Below, piece by piece: positions 7,114-14,541 of a DNA stretch of 26,933 nt. The position numbers and the translations under genes are program-made. The DNA comes from a virus, in the IMG/VR virus record IMGVR_UViG_3300005524_000239, positions 1 through 26,933 of that record. One strand, 5' to 3'. The number at the start of each line of letters is the position of its first letter. Within the stretch, counting starts at the first letter, position 1. The notes under the pieces are model-generated. The model saw only the letters and a program-made list of their open reading frames with translations. It was not told the DNA's origin and made no database searches.

Positions 7114-8619
7114 ATGACCCTCGACACCCAGGACACCCTGGCCGCCTTCCGGGCGGCGCAAGCCGCGCCGATCGGCGATCCCGCCTTCGCCGGCGTGCTG
7201 GCCAAGAGCACCTTCGCCGAGAGCGGTTCGCCGACGACCGGACTCACCTTCTACGATCTCGAGCCGGGCGCGAAGCTGCTGCTGCCGGTGCTGACGCCGC
7301 TCCGCAACGACATTCCGCGCGTCAGCGGCAAGGGCGGCATCCAGGCCAACTGGAAGGCGATTACCGGCCTCAACACCGCCTCGGTGCGCGCCGGCATCTC
7401 GCCGGGCAATCGCGGCGGCGTCATCGCCGTGACGACCCAGGACTACAACGCCGTCTACAAGGGCATCGGCCTCGAGGCCAATGTCGATTTCGAGGCGGTC
7501 TATGCCGGCCAGGGCTTCGACGACCTGCGCGCGCTGGCGGCGCAGACGCTGCTCGAATCGCTGATGCTGCAGGAGGAGCAGATCATCCTCGGCGGCAACG
7601 GCTCGCTCGCGCTCGGCGTGACGCCGACACCGGCGCTGACCGCCTCGAGCGCGGGCGGCTCGCTTTCGACGGGAACGCTCTCGGTGATCTGCGTCGCGCT
7701 GACGCTCGACGGCTACCTCAACAGCTCGGTCGCCGGCGGCATTCCGGCGGCGGTGACGCGCACCAACGCCGACGGCTCGACCGACACCTTCGGCGGCGGC
7801 TCGGCGCAGAAATCTTCGAATGCCACCGTCTCGGTCACGGGCCCGACCGGCTCGGTCGCGGCCACAGTCGCGGCCGTGCGCGGCGCCGTCGGCTATGCCT
7901 GGTTCTGGGGCGCGGCGGGCGGCGAGACCCTCGGCGCCATCACCACGATCAACAGCGTGTCGATCGCGGCTGCCGCTTCCGGCACCCAGACCGCGTCGTC
8001 GTTGCCGGCATCGGACAACAGCGTCAACGCCTTGGTGTTCGACGGTTTGTTGACCCAGTGCTTCAAGCCGGCGCTCAACGCCTATTACGCCGCGCAGCCG
8101 ACCGGCACCGCCGGCACCGGCACGCCGCTCAGCGCCGACAGCGAAGGTGGCATCGTCGAATTCGACGCCGCGCTCAAATCGTTCTGGGACAACTACCGGC
8201 TGTCGCCGACGGCGATCTACGTCTCGTCGCAGGAGATGCTCAACATCCACAAGAAGATCCTGCAGGGCGGCGCCACCACCGCCGCGCGCTTCGTCTTCTC
8301 GGCCGATCAAGGCGCGGTGCTCGGCGGCGTCATGGTGCGGAGCTACCTCAACAAGTTCAGCATGGCCGGCGCGACCGAGATTCCGATCCGGCTCCATCCC
8401 AACCTGCCGGCCGGCACGGTGCTGTTCTTTTCCAAGACGCTACCCTATCCGCTGTCGAACGTGCCCAACACGGTGCAGATCCGCACGCGGCGCGACTACT
8501 ACCAGGTCGAATGGCCGCTGCGGGCGCGGCGCTACGAATACGGCGTCTATGCCGACGAGGTGCTGCAGAACTACGCGCCCTTCGCCTTCGGCGCCATCAC
8601 CAACATCGGCAACGGCTGA
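7114..8619 (+). CDS. Major capsid protein (HK97-fold)
   Basis: A 501-residue protein; ATG 7114 follows AGGAG by 7 nt. Blocks such as LLPVLTPLRNDIPRVSGKGG (about 50-70), KGIGLEANVDFEAVYAGQGFDD, LMLQEEQIILGGNGS (about 150-165) and the C-terminal TVQIRTRRDYYQVEWPLRAR with YGVYADEVLQNYAPFAF identify a phage major head protein with a probable HK97 fold. The middle third (about 170-310) is Ser/Thr/Ala/Gly-rich beta-type sequence, longer than a minimal capsid, consistent with an inserted surface domain. It follows the protease as expected. No separate scaffold or decoration gene is obvious, other than the small protein at 8890. Confidence 0.85.
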   Translation: MTLDTQDTLAAFRAAQAAPIGDPAFAGVLAKSTFAESGSPTTGLTFYDLEPGAKLLLPVLTPLRNDIPRVSGKGGIQANWKAITGLNTASVRAGISPGNRGGVIAVTTQDYNAVYKGIGLEANVDFEAVYAGQGFDDLRALAAQTLLESLMLQEEQIILGGNGSLALGVTPTPALTASSAGGSLSTGTLSVICVALTLDGYLNSSVAGGIPAAVTRTNADGSTDTFGGGSAQKSSNATVSVTGPTGSVAATVAAVRGAVGYAWFWGAAGGETLGAITTINSVSIAAAASGTQTASSLPASDNSVNALVFDGLLTQCFKPALNAYYAAQPTGTAGTGTPLSADSEGGIVEFDAALKSFWDNYRLSPTAIYVSSQEMLNIHKKILQGGATTAARFVFSADQGAVLGGVMVRSYLNKFSMAGATEIPIRLHPNLPAGTVLFFSKTLPYPLSNVPNTVQIRTRRDYYQVEWPLRARRYEYGVYADEVLQNYAPFAFGAITNIGNG

Positions 8620-8630
8620 CGATGCGGTGC

Positions 8631-8706
8631 CCCACCTCACCCTCCCGCTAGCGCGGGTCCCTTCCTCTCCGCCCCAATGGGGCGGAGAGGGTTGGGGTGA
8701 GGTGGA
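8631..8706. repeat. REP-like palindrome (family B)
   Basis: CCACCTCAC at 8632-8640 pairs with GTGAGGTGG at 8697-8705. Internal hairpins are CCCGC/GCGGG and CTCCGCCCC/GGGGCGGAG. It lies directly after the capsid stop. A reverse-oriented near-copy lies at 9102-9173, so the two flank the small gene at 8890. Confidence 0.85.
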
Positions 8707-8826
8707 GTGCGCTCCGCTCCGGTTCGCAGCGGATGACTCGATGAAAAAATCTTTGTCCAACCCCAAGCCTTCGCCGCGCATGCTGCGCGCCAATGCTCCC
8801 AACCCGACGCTCTCCTTTTATCTTCC

Positions 8827-8866
8827 ATCTCCCCCGCATCGGGGGAGAGGGCAGGGTGAGGGGGTG
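8827..8866. repeat. REP-like element (family B, short)
   Basis: CTCCCCCGCATCGGGGGAG forms a perfect stem with a short loop, followed by AGGGCAGGGTGAGGGGG. Located 24 bp upstream of the small gene at 8890. Sequence between 8707 and 8826 shows no supported gene. Confidence 0.75.
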
Positions 8867-8889
8867 CGCTCGGTCCAGGGGAGTTCGCG

Positions 8890-9132
8890 ATGAAAACCAA
8901 TCCGACGAAGCGAAAAACGCCCGCTCGTGTCGGCAGCCGGCCGCGCACGCTGCGTCTGCGCGCGCCCAAAGGCTGCACCGCGGTATCGCTCGCCGGCCGC
9001 GAATTCGCGGTCAAGGACGGCGTCGTCGCCGTGCCGATCGCGCTCGCGGCGATCCTCGTCCACGCCCACGGCTTCGCCTACGAGGACTGGCGAACGAACG
9101 CGCCCACCTCACCCCGACCCTCTCCGCCCTGA
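8890..9132 (+). CDS. Small capsid-adjacent protein, tail read from repeat
   Basis: An 80-residue protein from ATG 8890, with GGGAG 7 nt upstream. After a basic N terminus comes LRLRAPKGCTAVSLAGREFA and VAVPIALAAILVHAHGF, a small beta-rich fold typical of uncharacterised proteins between capsid and connector genes in Hyphomicrobiales prophages. It may be a head decoration or joining protein, though no experimental link is known to me. The last 10 residues or so (NAPTSPRPSPP) and the stop codon lie inside a family B repeat that starts at about 9102, so the original C terminus appears replaced. Confidence 0.65.
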   Translation: MKTNPTKRKTPARVGSRPRTLRLRAPKGCTAVSLAGREFAVKDGVVAVPIALAAILVHAHGFAYEDWRTNAPTSPRPSPP

Positions 9133-9173
9133 GGCGGAGAGGGAGGGACCCGCGTGAGCGGGAGGGTGAGGCG
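9102..9173. repeat. REP-like palindrome, inverted copy of 8631-8706
   Basis: Reading on the reverse strand, this element matches the 8631-8706 element nearly base for base (CGCCTCACCCTCCCGCT, GCGGGTCCC, CTCTCCGCC). Its left end supplies the stop codon of the 8890 gene. Confidence 0.85.
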
Positions 9174-9227
9174 GGGCGCCGGCGGTTTCGCGCTGCTCCG
9201 GACAAATCGCAATTCGGATAGAGATCC

Positions 9228-9788
9228 ATGGCCATCGGCGATCTGACGACGCTCGACACCGTCAAGGCGTATCTCTCGCCGCCCTTGACGACGACCGCGG
9301 ACGACGCGCTGCTCGCGCGGCTCGTGACATCGGCGAGTCAATTCATCCAGGCCTGGCTCGGTCGCACCATCGCGCAGACCGCCTACACCGAAATCCGCAA
9401 CGGCCAAGGCGGCACGCGGCTCTTCCTGCGCAACCGGCCGGTGGTCTCGGTTGCGTCGCTGACGATCGACGGCGTCGCCATTCAGCCGGCCGCCGGTCCC
9501 GGCCAGCCGGGCTATCTGTTCGACGACAGCTCGCTCTATCTCTGCGGCCACGCCTTCACCCGCGGCCAGCAGAACGTCGCCGTCGCCTACACCGCCGGCT
9601 ACGCCGCTACACCGCCCGACATCGAGCAGGCCTGCATCGCGCTGGTCGCGCTGCGCTACAAGGAGCGCGACCGCATCGGCCAGGTCTCGAAGAATCTCGG
9701 CGGCGAAGTGGTCTCCTTCGCCCAGAAGGACATGCCGGCCGATGTCCAGACGCTTTTGGATCAATACCGCGGCGTCGTGCCGGCATGA
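9228..9788 (+). CDS. Head-tail connector (gp6-like)
   Basis: A 186-residue protein from ATG 9228. The N terminus LTTLDTVKAYLSPPLTTTAD DALLARLV region and AWLGRTIA, the strand-rich centre (LFLRNRPVVSVASLTIDGV), the NVAVAYTAGYAATPPDIEQA block (about 122-142) and ALVALRYKERDRIG match the Phage_gp6 / adaptor family, which stacks beneath the portal and starts the neck. It ends with a four-base ATGA overlap with the next gene, so neck genes are translationally coupled. Equivalent to the RcGTA connector gene by position. Call is confident at family level. Confidence 0.85.
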   Translation: MAIGDLTTLDTVKAYLSPPLTTTADDALLARLVTSASQFIQAWLGRTIAQTAYTEIRNGQGGTRLFLRNRPVVSVASLTIDGVAIQPAAGPGQPGYLFDDSSLYLCGHAFTRGQQNVAVAYTAGYAATPPDIEQACIALVALRYKERDRIGQVSKNLGGEVVSFAQKDMPADVQTLLDQYRGVVPA

Positions 9789-10252
9789 TCTCGGTCACGA
9801 TTTCCGCCGCCGACGCGCTCGGCCGGCTCGCCGATCTGCCGCCGGCGCTGGCGTCCCGCCTGTCCGCCGTTGTCGCGACATTGGCACAGCACATCTACGA
9901 CCGCGTCGAAGACAATCTTTCCGGCGCGGTGCTGCAACGCCGTTCTGGCCGTTTGGCATCGAGCATTACGCAACAAGTTGATGGCCTGACTGCATCCGTC
10001 GGCTTCGATCCCGCCGCCGTGCCCTACGGCGCGGCGCAGGAATTCGGCGCCGATCTGCGCGCGCATCTGATCGCGGTCAGGAACGCCCGCGCGCTGTCCT
10101 TCGTCGTCGCCGGCAAGCGCGCCTTCGCCAAGCGCGTGATGTTTCCCGGCGCGCGTCTGCCCGAGCGCTCGTTCCTGCGCGCGGCGCTTTCCGACCTCGC
10201 GCCCGAGATCGGCGCCGCGATTGCCGCCGCCGTCGCCGAGACCGTCGAATGA
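9785..10252 (+). CDS. HK97 gp10-like head closure / tail completion protein
   Basis: A 155-residue protein starting in ATGA overlap with the connector. It contains GRLASSITQQVDGLTASVGFD (about 56-76) and YGAAQEFGADLRAHL (about 80-94), the Y-x3-QEFG element typical of HK97 gp10-family minor proteins, then the RLPERSFLRAALSDLAPEI block near the C terminus. Such proteins bridge the head connector and the tail. Ends with a further ATGA overlap with the terminator gene. No anomalies seen. Confidence 0.82.
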   Translation: MISVTISAADALGRLADLPPALASRLSAVVATLAQHIYDRVEDNLSGAVLQRRSGRLASSITQQVDGLTASVGFDPAAVPYGAAQEFGADLRAHLIAVRNARALSFVVAGKRAFAKRVMFPGARLPERSFLRAALSDLAPEIGAAIAAAVAETVE

Positions 10253-10668
10253 TCCGCGAGCCGATCTATTCGGCGCTGTTCGCGTTGCTGTCCGGCTGCG
10301 CGCCGTTCGTCACGGCGTCGCGCCGCCTCAGGCATTGGAGCGACGTCGGCCCGGCCGAGCAGCCCGCGCTGTTCGTCGTCCAGAAGAGCGAAACCGCCGA
10401 ACGCCGCGCCGGCCTGCCCACCAAATGGCGCGCGTCCGTCGATGTGTACGTTTACGCGCACGCGCCCGACGAAACCACCGCGCCGGCCACCGCGCTCAAT
10501 CCGCTCTTGGACGCGATCGAGGCCGCGCTCGCCCCACAGGGCGCGGTGCAGACGCTCGGCGGCCTCGCTTCGCACGCCTGGATCGCCGGCAAGATCGAAA
10601 CCGACGAAGGCGTCCTCGGCGGCCAGGCGGTCGCGATATTGCCGGTCGAGATTTTGGTCGCGGGGTGA
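10249..10668 (+). CDS. Tail terminator protein (DUF3168-like)
   Basis: A 139-residue protein, start in ATGA overlap. It opens IREPIYSALFALLSGCAPF, has RLRHWSDVGPAEQPALFVVQ (about 25-45), WRASVDVYVYAHAP (about 61-74) and a C-terminal ...VLGGQAVAILPVEILVAG. This is the pattern of DUF3168/gpU-like tail terminators, which cap the tail tube and join it to the neck. It is the last gene of a three-gene overlapping neck cluster. The coherent phage operon is interrupted immediately downstream by a low-GC toxin-antitoxin cassette. Confidence 0.8.
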   Translation: MIREPIYSALFALLSGCAPFVTASRRLRHWSDVGPAEQPALFVVQKSETAERRAGLPTKWRASVDVYVYAHAPDETTAPATALNPLLDAIEAALAPQGAVQTLGGLASHAWIAGKIETDEGVLGGQAVAILPVEILVAG

Positions 10669-10724
10669 GATGGAAGACCGCGAAGGGCGGAAAAGCCTGT
10701 TTCTCTGTGCGAACCAACGGACCG

Positions 10725-10775
10725 CTAGTTTCGTATATTGCGTTTATTGCATTTATTTCGTTTGAATGCTATATG
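10725..10775 (+). promoter_or_regulatory. Promoter with 9-bp direct repeats before TA module
   Basis: -35 TTGCAT (10747-10752), 17-nt spacer, -10 TATATG (10770-10775). Overlapping it are tandem 9-mers TATATTGCG (10734), TTTATTGCA (10743) and TTTATTTCG (10752), with a weaker one at 10725. This spaced-repeat layout suits cooperative binding by the excisionase-like antitoxin, giving autorepression (inference). Confidence 0.6.
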
Positions 10776-10815
10776 GCGCCTTGGGGTTCATCGAATCCCA
10801 AGAGAGGGGAACATC

Positions 10816-11271
10816 ATGCCTTTCGATGGATCGTTGTCAGAACGTCTGCCGACGCCCGAAGAGATCGAGAAGGCAAAACGGGCTACCACTGTACTGGCAA
10901 AGGCAGTCGGCAAAGATGGGACGCTGTCCTTCCGTCTAAAGCCGCATGGACGTGGCGAAGCCGTCATTGATCTTCCGCCGGCAGTCAGCAAAATCATGCT
11001 CGACCTGCTTATGCTGATTAGCAAGGGCGAAGCAGTGACGCTTGTGCCCCTCGGCGCAGAGCTATCAACGCAGCAGGCTGCAGACGTCCTGAATGTTTCG
11101 CGCCCGTTCCTCATTAAATTGCTGGCAAGAAAAGAGATTCCATATCATCAGGTGGGTACTCATCGTCGTATCCGGGCGCAGGACGTTTTCAACTATAAGC
11201 ATCGTAGAGATGCTTCTAGGCGAAAAACACTTTCGGAGTTGGCAAAACTAGGCCAGCAAATCGATGAATGA
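10816..11271 (+). CDS. Excisionase-like HTH antitoxin (VapB50-type)
   Basis: A 151-residue protein; ATG 10816 follows GAGGGG by 6 nt. Residues 84-130 (STQQAADVLNVSRPFLIKLL, then YHQVGTHRRIRAQDV) form a MerR/excisionase-type helix-turn-helix. The N-terminal half is a separate domain that may dimerise. Its stop overlaps by ATGA a PIN-domain toxin gene. An excisionase-like antitoxin paired with a PIN toxin is the arrangement of VapB50-VapC50 (annotated in Mycobacterium tuberculosis). It probably neutralises the toxin and represses its own promoter at 10725-10775. Lower GC and different codon use from its neighbours indicate recent entry into the tail operon. Confidence 0.82.
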   Translation: MPFDGSLSERLPTPEEIEKAKRATTVLAKAVGKDGTLSFRLKPHGRGEAVIDLPPAVSKIMLDLLMLISKGEAVTLVPLGAELSTQQAADVLNVSRPFLIKLLARKEIPYHQVGTHRRIRAQDVFNYKHRRDASRRKTLSELAKLGQQIDE

Positions 11272-11846
11272 GACATATCGCAGATCGATTCACTGCGACT
11301 CTTGATGCGAACGTCCTGTATCCCTTCCTGGTACGGGACGTTCTTCTATCTTTTGCGGAAGCGGGCCTATATCGACCGATTTGGTCGGCCGAGATAATGT
11401 CCGAATGGTCGTCTCATTTGATCAAAGATAAGCCGGACAAAAAAGAAAAAATCCTTCGGACCGTCGAACTTATGACGGCGGCCTTTCCCGAGGCGATGAT
11501 CGATGGTTATCAACGTTTGGTTGGGGCATTGTCCCTTCCGGATCCAGATGATCGTCATGTTCTAGCAGCAGCGATCCGGAGCGGATCGAGCGTGATCGTT
11601 ACCCGGAATCTAAAGGATTTCCCGTCAGACAGGTTGGCGCCGTATGGCATCGAAGTCCAAACGGCTGACGACTTTGTCCTGAATACTGTTCAGCTGTACA
11701 CGACAGATGCCGTCGCCGCTCTCCGTATCATGCGCGGGCAATACGACTCACCACCGATGACGCCAGAACAGCTTCAGGTGGCACTCATCGCCGATGGACT
11801 TGTCTCGACGGCCGCAGAACTCAAGCGCTATCTGGGGTCTCTCTAG
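11268..11846 (+). CDS. PIN-domain toxin (VapC50-type ribonuclease)
   Basis: A 192-residue protein translated in ATGA overlap with the antitoxin. PIN active-site residues: Asp13 in TLDANVLYPF, Glu46 in EIMSEWSSHL, Asp92-95 in LPDPDDRHVL and Asp117 in TRNLKDFPS. These coordinate metal for RNA cleavage; PIN toxins usually cut tRNA or rRNA, while the target here is unknown. After the PIN fold (about 1-135) there is an extra helical C-terminal region of about 55 residues (MTPEQLQVALIADGLVSTAA), typical of the COG1569/PIN_3 group rather than minimal VapC. It may stabilise the prophage or act in anti-phage abortive infection. Both are inference. Confidence 0.85.
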   Translation: MRHIADRFTATLDANVLYPFLVRDVLLSFAEAGLYRPIWSAEIMSEWSSHLIKDKPDKKEKILRTVELMTAAFPEAMIDGYQRLVGALSLPDPDDRHVLAAAIRSGSSVIVTRNLKDFPSDRLAPYGIEVQTADDFVLNTVQLYTTDAVAALRIMRGQYDSPPMTPEQLQVALIADGLVSTAAELKRYLGSL

Positions 11847-11980
11847 TTTTCTGAGCGACACCACCGGTGTTCTGAGGCGGCCGATCACTCCGTAGTCAAA
11901 ATGGCCGTGCCAGTCGCCGATTGCGCGGCTTAGGCCGTGTTCCATTTCTTCGCCCCCAAACCCCCTAAAGGACTCACCCG

Positions 11981-12724
11981 ATGGCGATCTATTCCTTCGG
12001 CTCCGGCGTCTTGCTGGGCCAACGCACCGACGTTGCCGGCGCGACGCCGGTCAATTTCGGCCTGGTGCAGGAGGTCGAGCTCGATCTCCAGTTCACCACC
12101 AAGGAGCTCTACGGCCAGTATCAATTCCCGCTCGCGATCGCGCGCGGCCAGGCCAAGGCGCAGGCCAAGGCCAAGATGGCGCAGGTCTCGGGCCTCGCCT
12201 TCAACGCGCTGTTCTTCGGCCAGGCGATGGCGACGGGCCAGCTCGCCACCAGCTACGGCGAAGCCGGCACCGTGCCGGCGTCATCGCCCTACACCGTGAG
12301 CGCCGCCAATGCCGCCACCTTCGCCGACGATTACGGCGTGGTCTACGCGGTCGCCGGCCTGCCGCTCGTCAAGGTCGCGAGCAATCCGGCCGCCGGCCAG
12401 TACAGCGAATCCGCCGGCGTTTACACCTTCGCTCCGGCCGATGCCGGCAAGGCGGTGCTGCTGTCCTATACGTATAGCGTCGCCGGCAGCGGCCAGCAGT
12501 TCACCCTCGCCAATCCGCTGCTCGGCACCACGCCCACCTTCCAGGCGCAGCTCTACACCAGCTTCCAGGGCAAGCCGGTCAACGTGAAGCTGTTCAACTG
12601 CGTCTCGTCGAAGCTCAGCTTCGCCACCAAGCTCGAGGACTTCGCCATTCCCGAACTCGATTTCGACGTCTTCGCCAATCCCGCCGGCAACGTCCTGGCG
12701 TGGTCCTTCGCGGAAGTTTCCTAA
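11981..12724 (+). CDS. Major tail (tube) protein
   Basis: A 247-residue protein; ATG 11981 follows AAGGA by 8 nt. The N-terminal MAIYSFGSGVLLGQRTDVAG and the FGLVQEVELDLQFTTKELYG block (about 27-46), then QAKAKMAQVSGLAFNALFFG, match tail tube proteins of GTA-like siphophages that polymerise into the tail shaft. Residues 105-165 (tandem beta blocks with AGQYSESAGVYTFAPADAG) look like an inserted Ig-like surface domain. Its C terminus LPELDFDVFANPAGNVLAW-like is family-typical. It should directly follow the terminator, as in RcGTA, but the TA cassette separates them. The 11847-11980 spacer shows no supported gene. Confidence 0.85.
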   Translation: MAIYSFGSGVLLGQRTDVAGATPVNFGLVQEVELDLQFTTKELYGQYQFPLAIARGQAKAQAKAKMAQVSGLAFNALFFGQAMATGQLATSYGEAGTVPASSPYTVSAANAATFADDYGVVYAVAGLPLVKVASNPAAGQYSESAGVYTFAPADAGKAVLLSYTYSVAGSGQQFTLANPLLGTTPTFQAQLYTSFQGKPVNVKLFNCVSSKLSFATKLEDFAIPELDFDVFANPAGNVLAWSFAEVS

Positions 12725-12726
12725 CG

Positions 12727-12767
12727 CGTAGCACAGCGGCCGCAGCGGCGGCCGCGTCGTGCGAAGC
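12727..12767. repeat. Solo family A hairpin repeat
   Basis: Same outer elements as the 5927-6089 array (CGTAGCACAG...GTGCGAAGC) but with a different inner stem, GCGGCCGC pairing with GCGGCCGC. The stem is preserved while the bases differ. Confidence 0.8.
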
Positions 12768-12779
12768 AACAGGTCTGCC

Positions 12780-13063
12780 GTCATTGCGAGCGCCAGAACG
12801 GCGCGAAGCAATCCAGAGTCTGGATCGCTTCGCTGCTCTCGCGATGACGCCCCCTCCCATTCCCTCCCCTCGACGGGGGCCGACCGCGAAGAGCGGTCGG
12901 TGGGTGGGGTGATGCCTCGGGCCGTTCCGGCCCTCGCATTGACGTTCTTCGTGTCCTCCGTGCCTCCGGGGTGAATTTTCTTTTTTCGTCATGGCCGGGC
13001 GACGACCCGGCCATCCACGCCTTTGAAGACCCGGATGCCCGGATCAAGTCCGGGCATGACAAT
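12780..13063. repeat. Composite of four further repeat families
   Basis: Consecutive blocks: GTCATTGCGAGC...GCGATGACG palindrome with CCAGAGTCTGG core (12780-12849); family B/C-like block with CCGACCGC/GCGGTCGG hairpin (12850-12914); a TCCTCCGTGCCTCCGGGGTGAA element (12938-12990; a relative lies at 24896-24925); and a GGCCGGG...CCCGGCC plus GCCCGGATCAAGTCCGGGC block (12990-13063). No gene is supported in 12725-13083. Confidence 0.7.
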
Positions 13064-13083
13064 GCAGGAGAAACGGCCCCACT

Positions 13084-13413
13084 GTGACCAACACCACCAC
13101 CATCACCCTCGGCGGCCGCGACTACGCCATCCGGCCGCTGACGCTCGGCCAGCTGCGCGTCGTGCTGCCGGCCTTCGCCCGCGCCGCGACGCTTGGCGCC
13201 GCCGACGGCGTCGATGCCGCCATCGACATCCTGGCCGCGGCGCTGGCGCGCGACCACCGCGATCTCACCCGCGAGGCGCTGCTCGAAGTCGAGGCGACAC
13301 CGCACGAGCTTGCCGCCGCCGTCGTCAGGATCGCCGCGCTCTCCGGCCTGGTGCCGAAGGAGGGTGCGCCCGGGGAGGGCCTCCCCACGGGGGAAGCGCG
13401 GGCGGGCAGGTGA
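13084..13413 (+). CDS. Tail assembly chaperone, first gene (g10-like)
   Basis: A 109-residue protein read from GTG 13084. It has the GGRDYAIRPLTLGQLRVVLP opening (about 9-28) and the acidic VDAAIDILAAALARDHRDLT block (about 41-60), as in GTA-type tail assembly chaperones that coat the tape measure during tail building. The Shine-Dalgarno AGGAG is about 13 nt upstream, so initiation may be weak. The C terminus is Gly-rich and lies over strong GC structure (hairpin GGGGAG/CTCCCC at 13372-13386). It overlaps the next gene by GTGA. Confidence 0.75.
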   Translation: MTNTTTITLGGRDYAIRPLTLGQLRVVLPAFARAATLGAADGVDAAIDILAAALARDHRDLTREALLEVEATPHELAAAVVRIAALSGLVPKEGAPGEGLPTGEARAGR

Positions 13414-13670
13414 ACTGGGGCGATCTCTACGCCCTTGTCGCCACGGCCTGCGGCTACACCTGGCCCGAGATCGATGCCATGACCCTGTCCGCCTTGCGCG
13501 AATTGCTCGATTACTGGTCGCGCCATCCGCCGGCGCATCTGCTGCTGGCCGCGGCGCTGGGCTGGAGGCCGAAGCCGAAGGCCGCGCGCGCCGGCTTCGC
13601 CGATCTCGCGGCGCTGGCGCCGGGCGGGGTGCTGGTGGCGGGCGGCGCGACTCCGTCTGCGTCGCATTAG
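13410..13670 (+). CDS. Tail assembly chaperone, second gene (g10.1-like)
   Basis: An 86-residue protein from GTG 13410, in GTGA overlap with the first chaperone and in the -1 frame relative to it. VNWGDLYALVATACGYTWPE and MTLSALRELLDYWSRHPP are typical of the short second chaperone of GTA-like tails. Independent initiation, -1 frameshift fusion, or both are possible; a G-run followed by AA at 13389-13395 is a candidate slip site. The C-terminal ARAGFADLAALAPGGVLVAG is notable because a near copy reappears fused to a tape-measure start at 14542. Confidence 0.75.
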   Translation: MNWGDLYALVATACGYTWPEIDAMTLSALRELLDYWSRHPPAHLLLAAALGWRPKPKAARAGFADLAALAPGGVLVAGGATPSASH

Positions 13671-13794
13671 CAGCCGAAAGGCTCGCGCGGCTGCGACTCG
13701 GGGTCCTCGAGTTCGCGCCAGTGAGGTCTGGTGCGATCCCGAGTCGGTGTTGGATGATATTTCTGTGACCGCGTTAAGCTGTGGAGGAAGTCCG

Positions 13795-14058
13795 ATGGAA
13801 ATGCCTGCCGCGGTTGATCGCTTTCGCCCCGTTGCGCGTCCGTCCGACAGCGAGCCGGCGGACGATCTCGTCGTCGCCCAGCGCCGCATGCGGCACCTGG
13901 CGCCGCTCGACATCAAGCCGCTGCCGATGATGCATCGGGTAGCTGGCCCCTCGGACGAATCCCGGCCGCCCGAAGAACGCGAGCGCACCCGGGAGCTCGC
14001 GCTCTATGTGCTCGCCGTCCATATGTGGCAGGCGGCGGCCCGAAGCGCCATGAGCTGA
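13795..14058 (+). CDS. Hypothetical protein between chaperone and tape measure
   Basis: An 87-residue protein; ATG 13795 is chosen because of GGAGGA 6 nt upstream (an in-frame ATG at 13747 lacks such a signal). The first 60 residues are polar and Pro/Arg/Asp-rich, probably disordered (VDRFRPVARPSDSEPADDLV); the C terminus is a helix, EERERTRELALYVLAVHMWQ. No known domain is recognised. It sits where GTA-like clusters normally go straight from chaperone to tape measure, so it is a moron-type insertion. Function unknown. Confidence 0.55.
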   Translation: MEMPAAVDRFRPVARPSDSEPADDLVVAQRRMRHLAPLDIKPLPMMHRVAGPSDESRPPEERERTRELALYVLAVHMWQAAARSAMS

Positions 14059-14066
14059 ACCGATAC

Positions 14067-14150
14067 TGCCCTCGCCCCGCAAGCGGGGAGAGGGTTGCTT
14101 CGCGTTGGCGACGCGTGGCGGAGCCTTGCGCGACGCTGGGTGAGGGGAAA
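14067..14150. repeat. REP-like element (family B, long form)
   Basis: CTCGCCCCGC/GCGGGGAG hairpin (14081-14094 region) followed by TTGCTTCGCGTTGGCG and GCTGGGTGAGGGG; same layout as 6987-7083. Confidence 0.7.
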
Positions 14151-14190
14151 TCCGACCTCGTCCGGCATCGCGGCGCGTCCCGGCAAGGCC

Positions 14191-14445
14191 TCAGCCGCCG
14201 CTCCGCGACCAGCCGTGATCGACCATGCAGGCGTCGTAGATGCGGCGATCGGTGTAGGTCTCGTGGCCAATCACGCCGGTGAAAGGATTGAAGAATATCG
14301 ATCCGCCCGGCCGCTCGGCTTGCCGCAGGCAGCTCGATCGGTCGGCGCCGAAGTCCTGCGGGCCGGCTCCAGGCTTCACCCAGCCGCTGCCGCATCCGGC
14401 CAGTAAAACCAGGCCGCCACACAGCGCGACGAGCCGGATGTCCAT
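14191..14445 (-). CDS. Small leftward lipoprotein
   Basis: An 84-residue protein on the strand opposite to the tail genes; ATG 14445, GGAG 7 nt upstream. A short lipoprotein signal (MDIRLVALCGGLVLLAGC) ends in lipobox LAGC, with acylated Cys18 predicted; the +2 Gly would allow outer-membrane sorting. The mature part (about 66 residues) carries two further cysteines (DRSSCLRQAE and YDACMVDHGW) that may pair, as in small periplasm-facing lipoproteins ending in CM...GW/GY motifs. Opposite orientation and location between tail genes fit a lysogenic-conversion moron; superinfection exclusion is a possible role, from context only. Confidence 0.7.
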   Translation of the reverse strand: MDIRLVALCGGLVLLAGCGSGWVKPGAGPQDFGADRSSCLRQAERPGGSIFFNPFTGVIGHETYTDRRIYDACMVDHGWSRSGG

Positions 14446-14541
14446 GGGCGCGCTCCGTTTCGGGCGACTTGCCGGCGGATCTTCGGCGCGGCAAGTCCTC
14501 GGCGCGCATCCACTCTATACCCCCGGTTCGCGAGGAATGAG

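Noticed and set aside
11748-11945. Leftward 65-codon frame overlapping the end of the PIN toxin
   Set aside because: Mostly antisense to the toxin gene, no ribosome-binding site and no family resemblance; a transposase remnant was considered but not supported.
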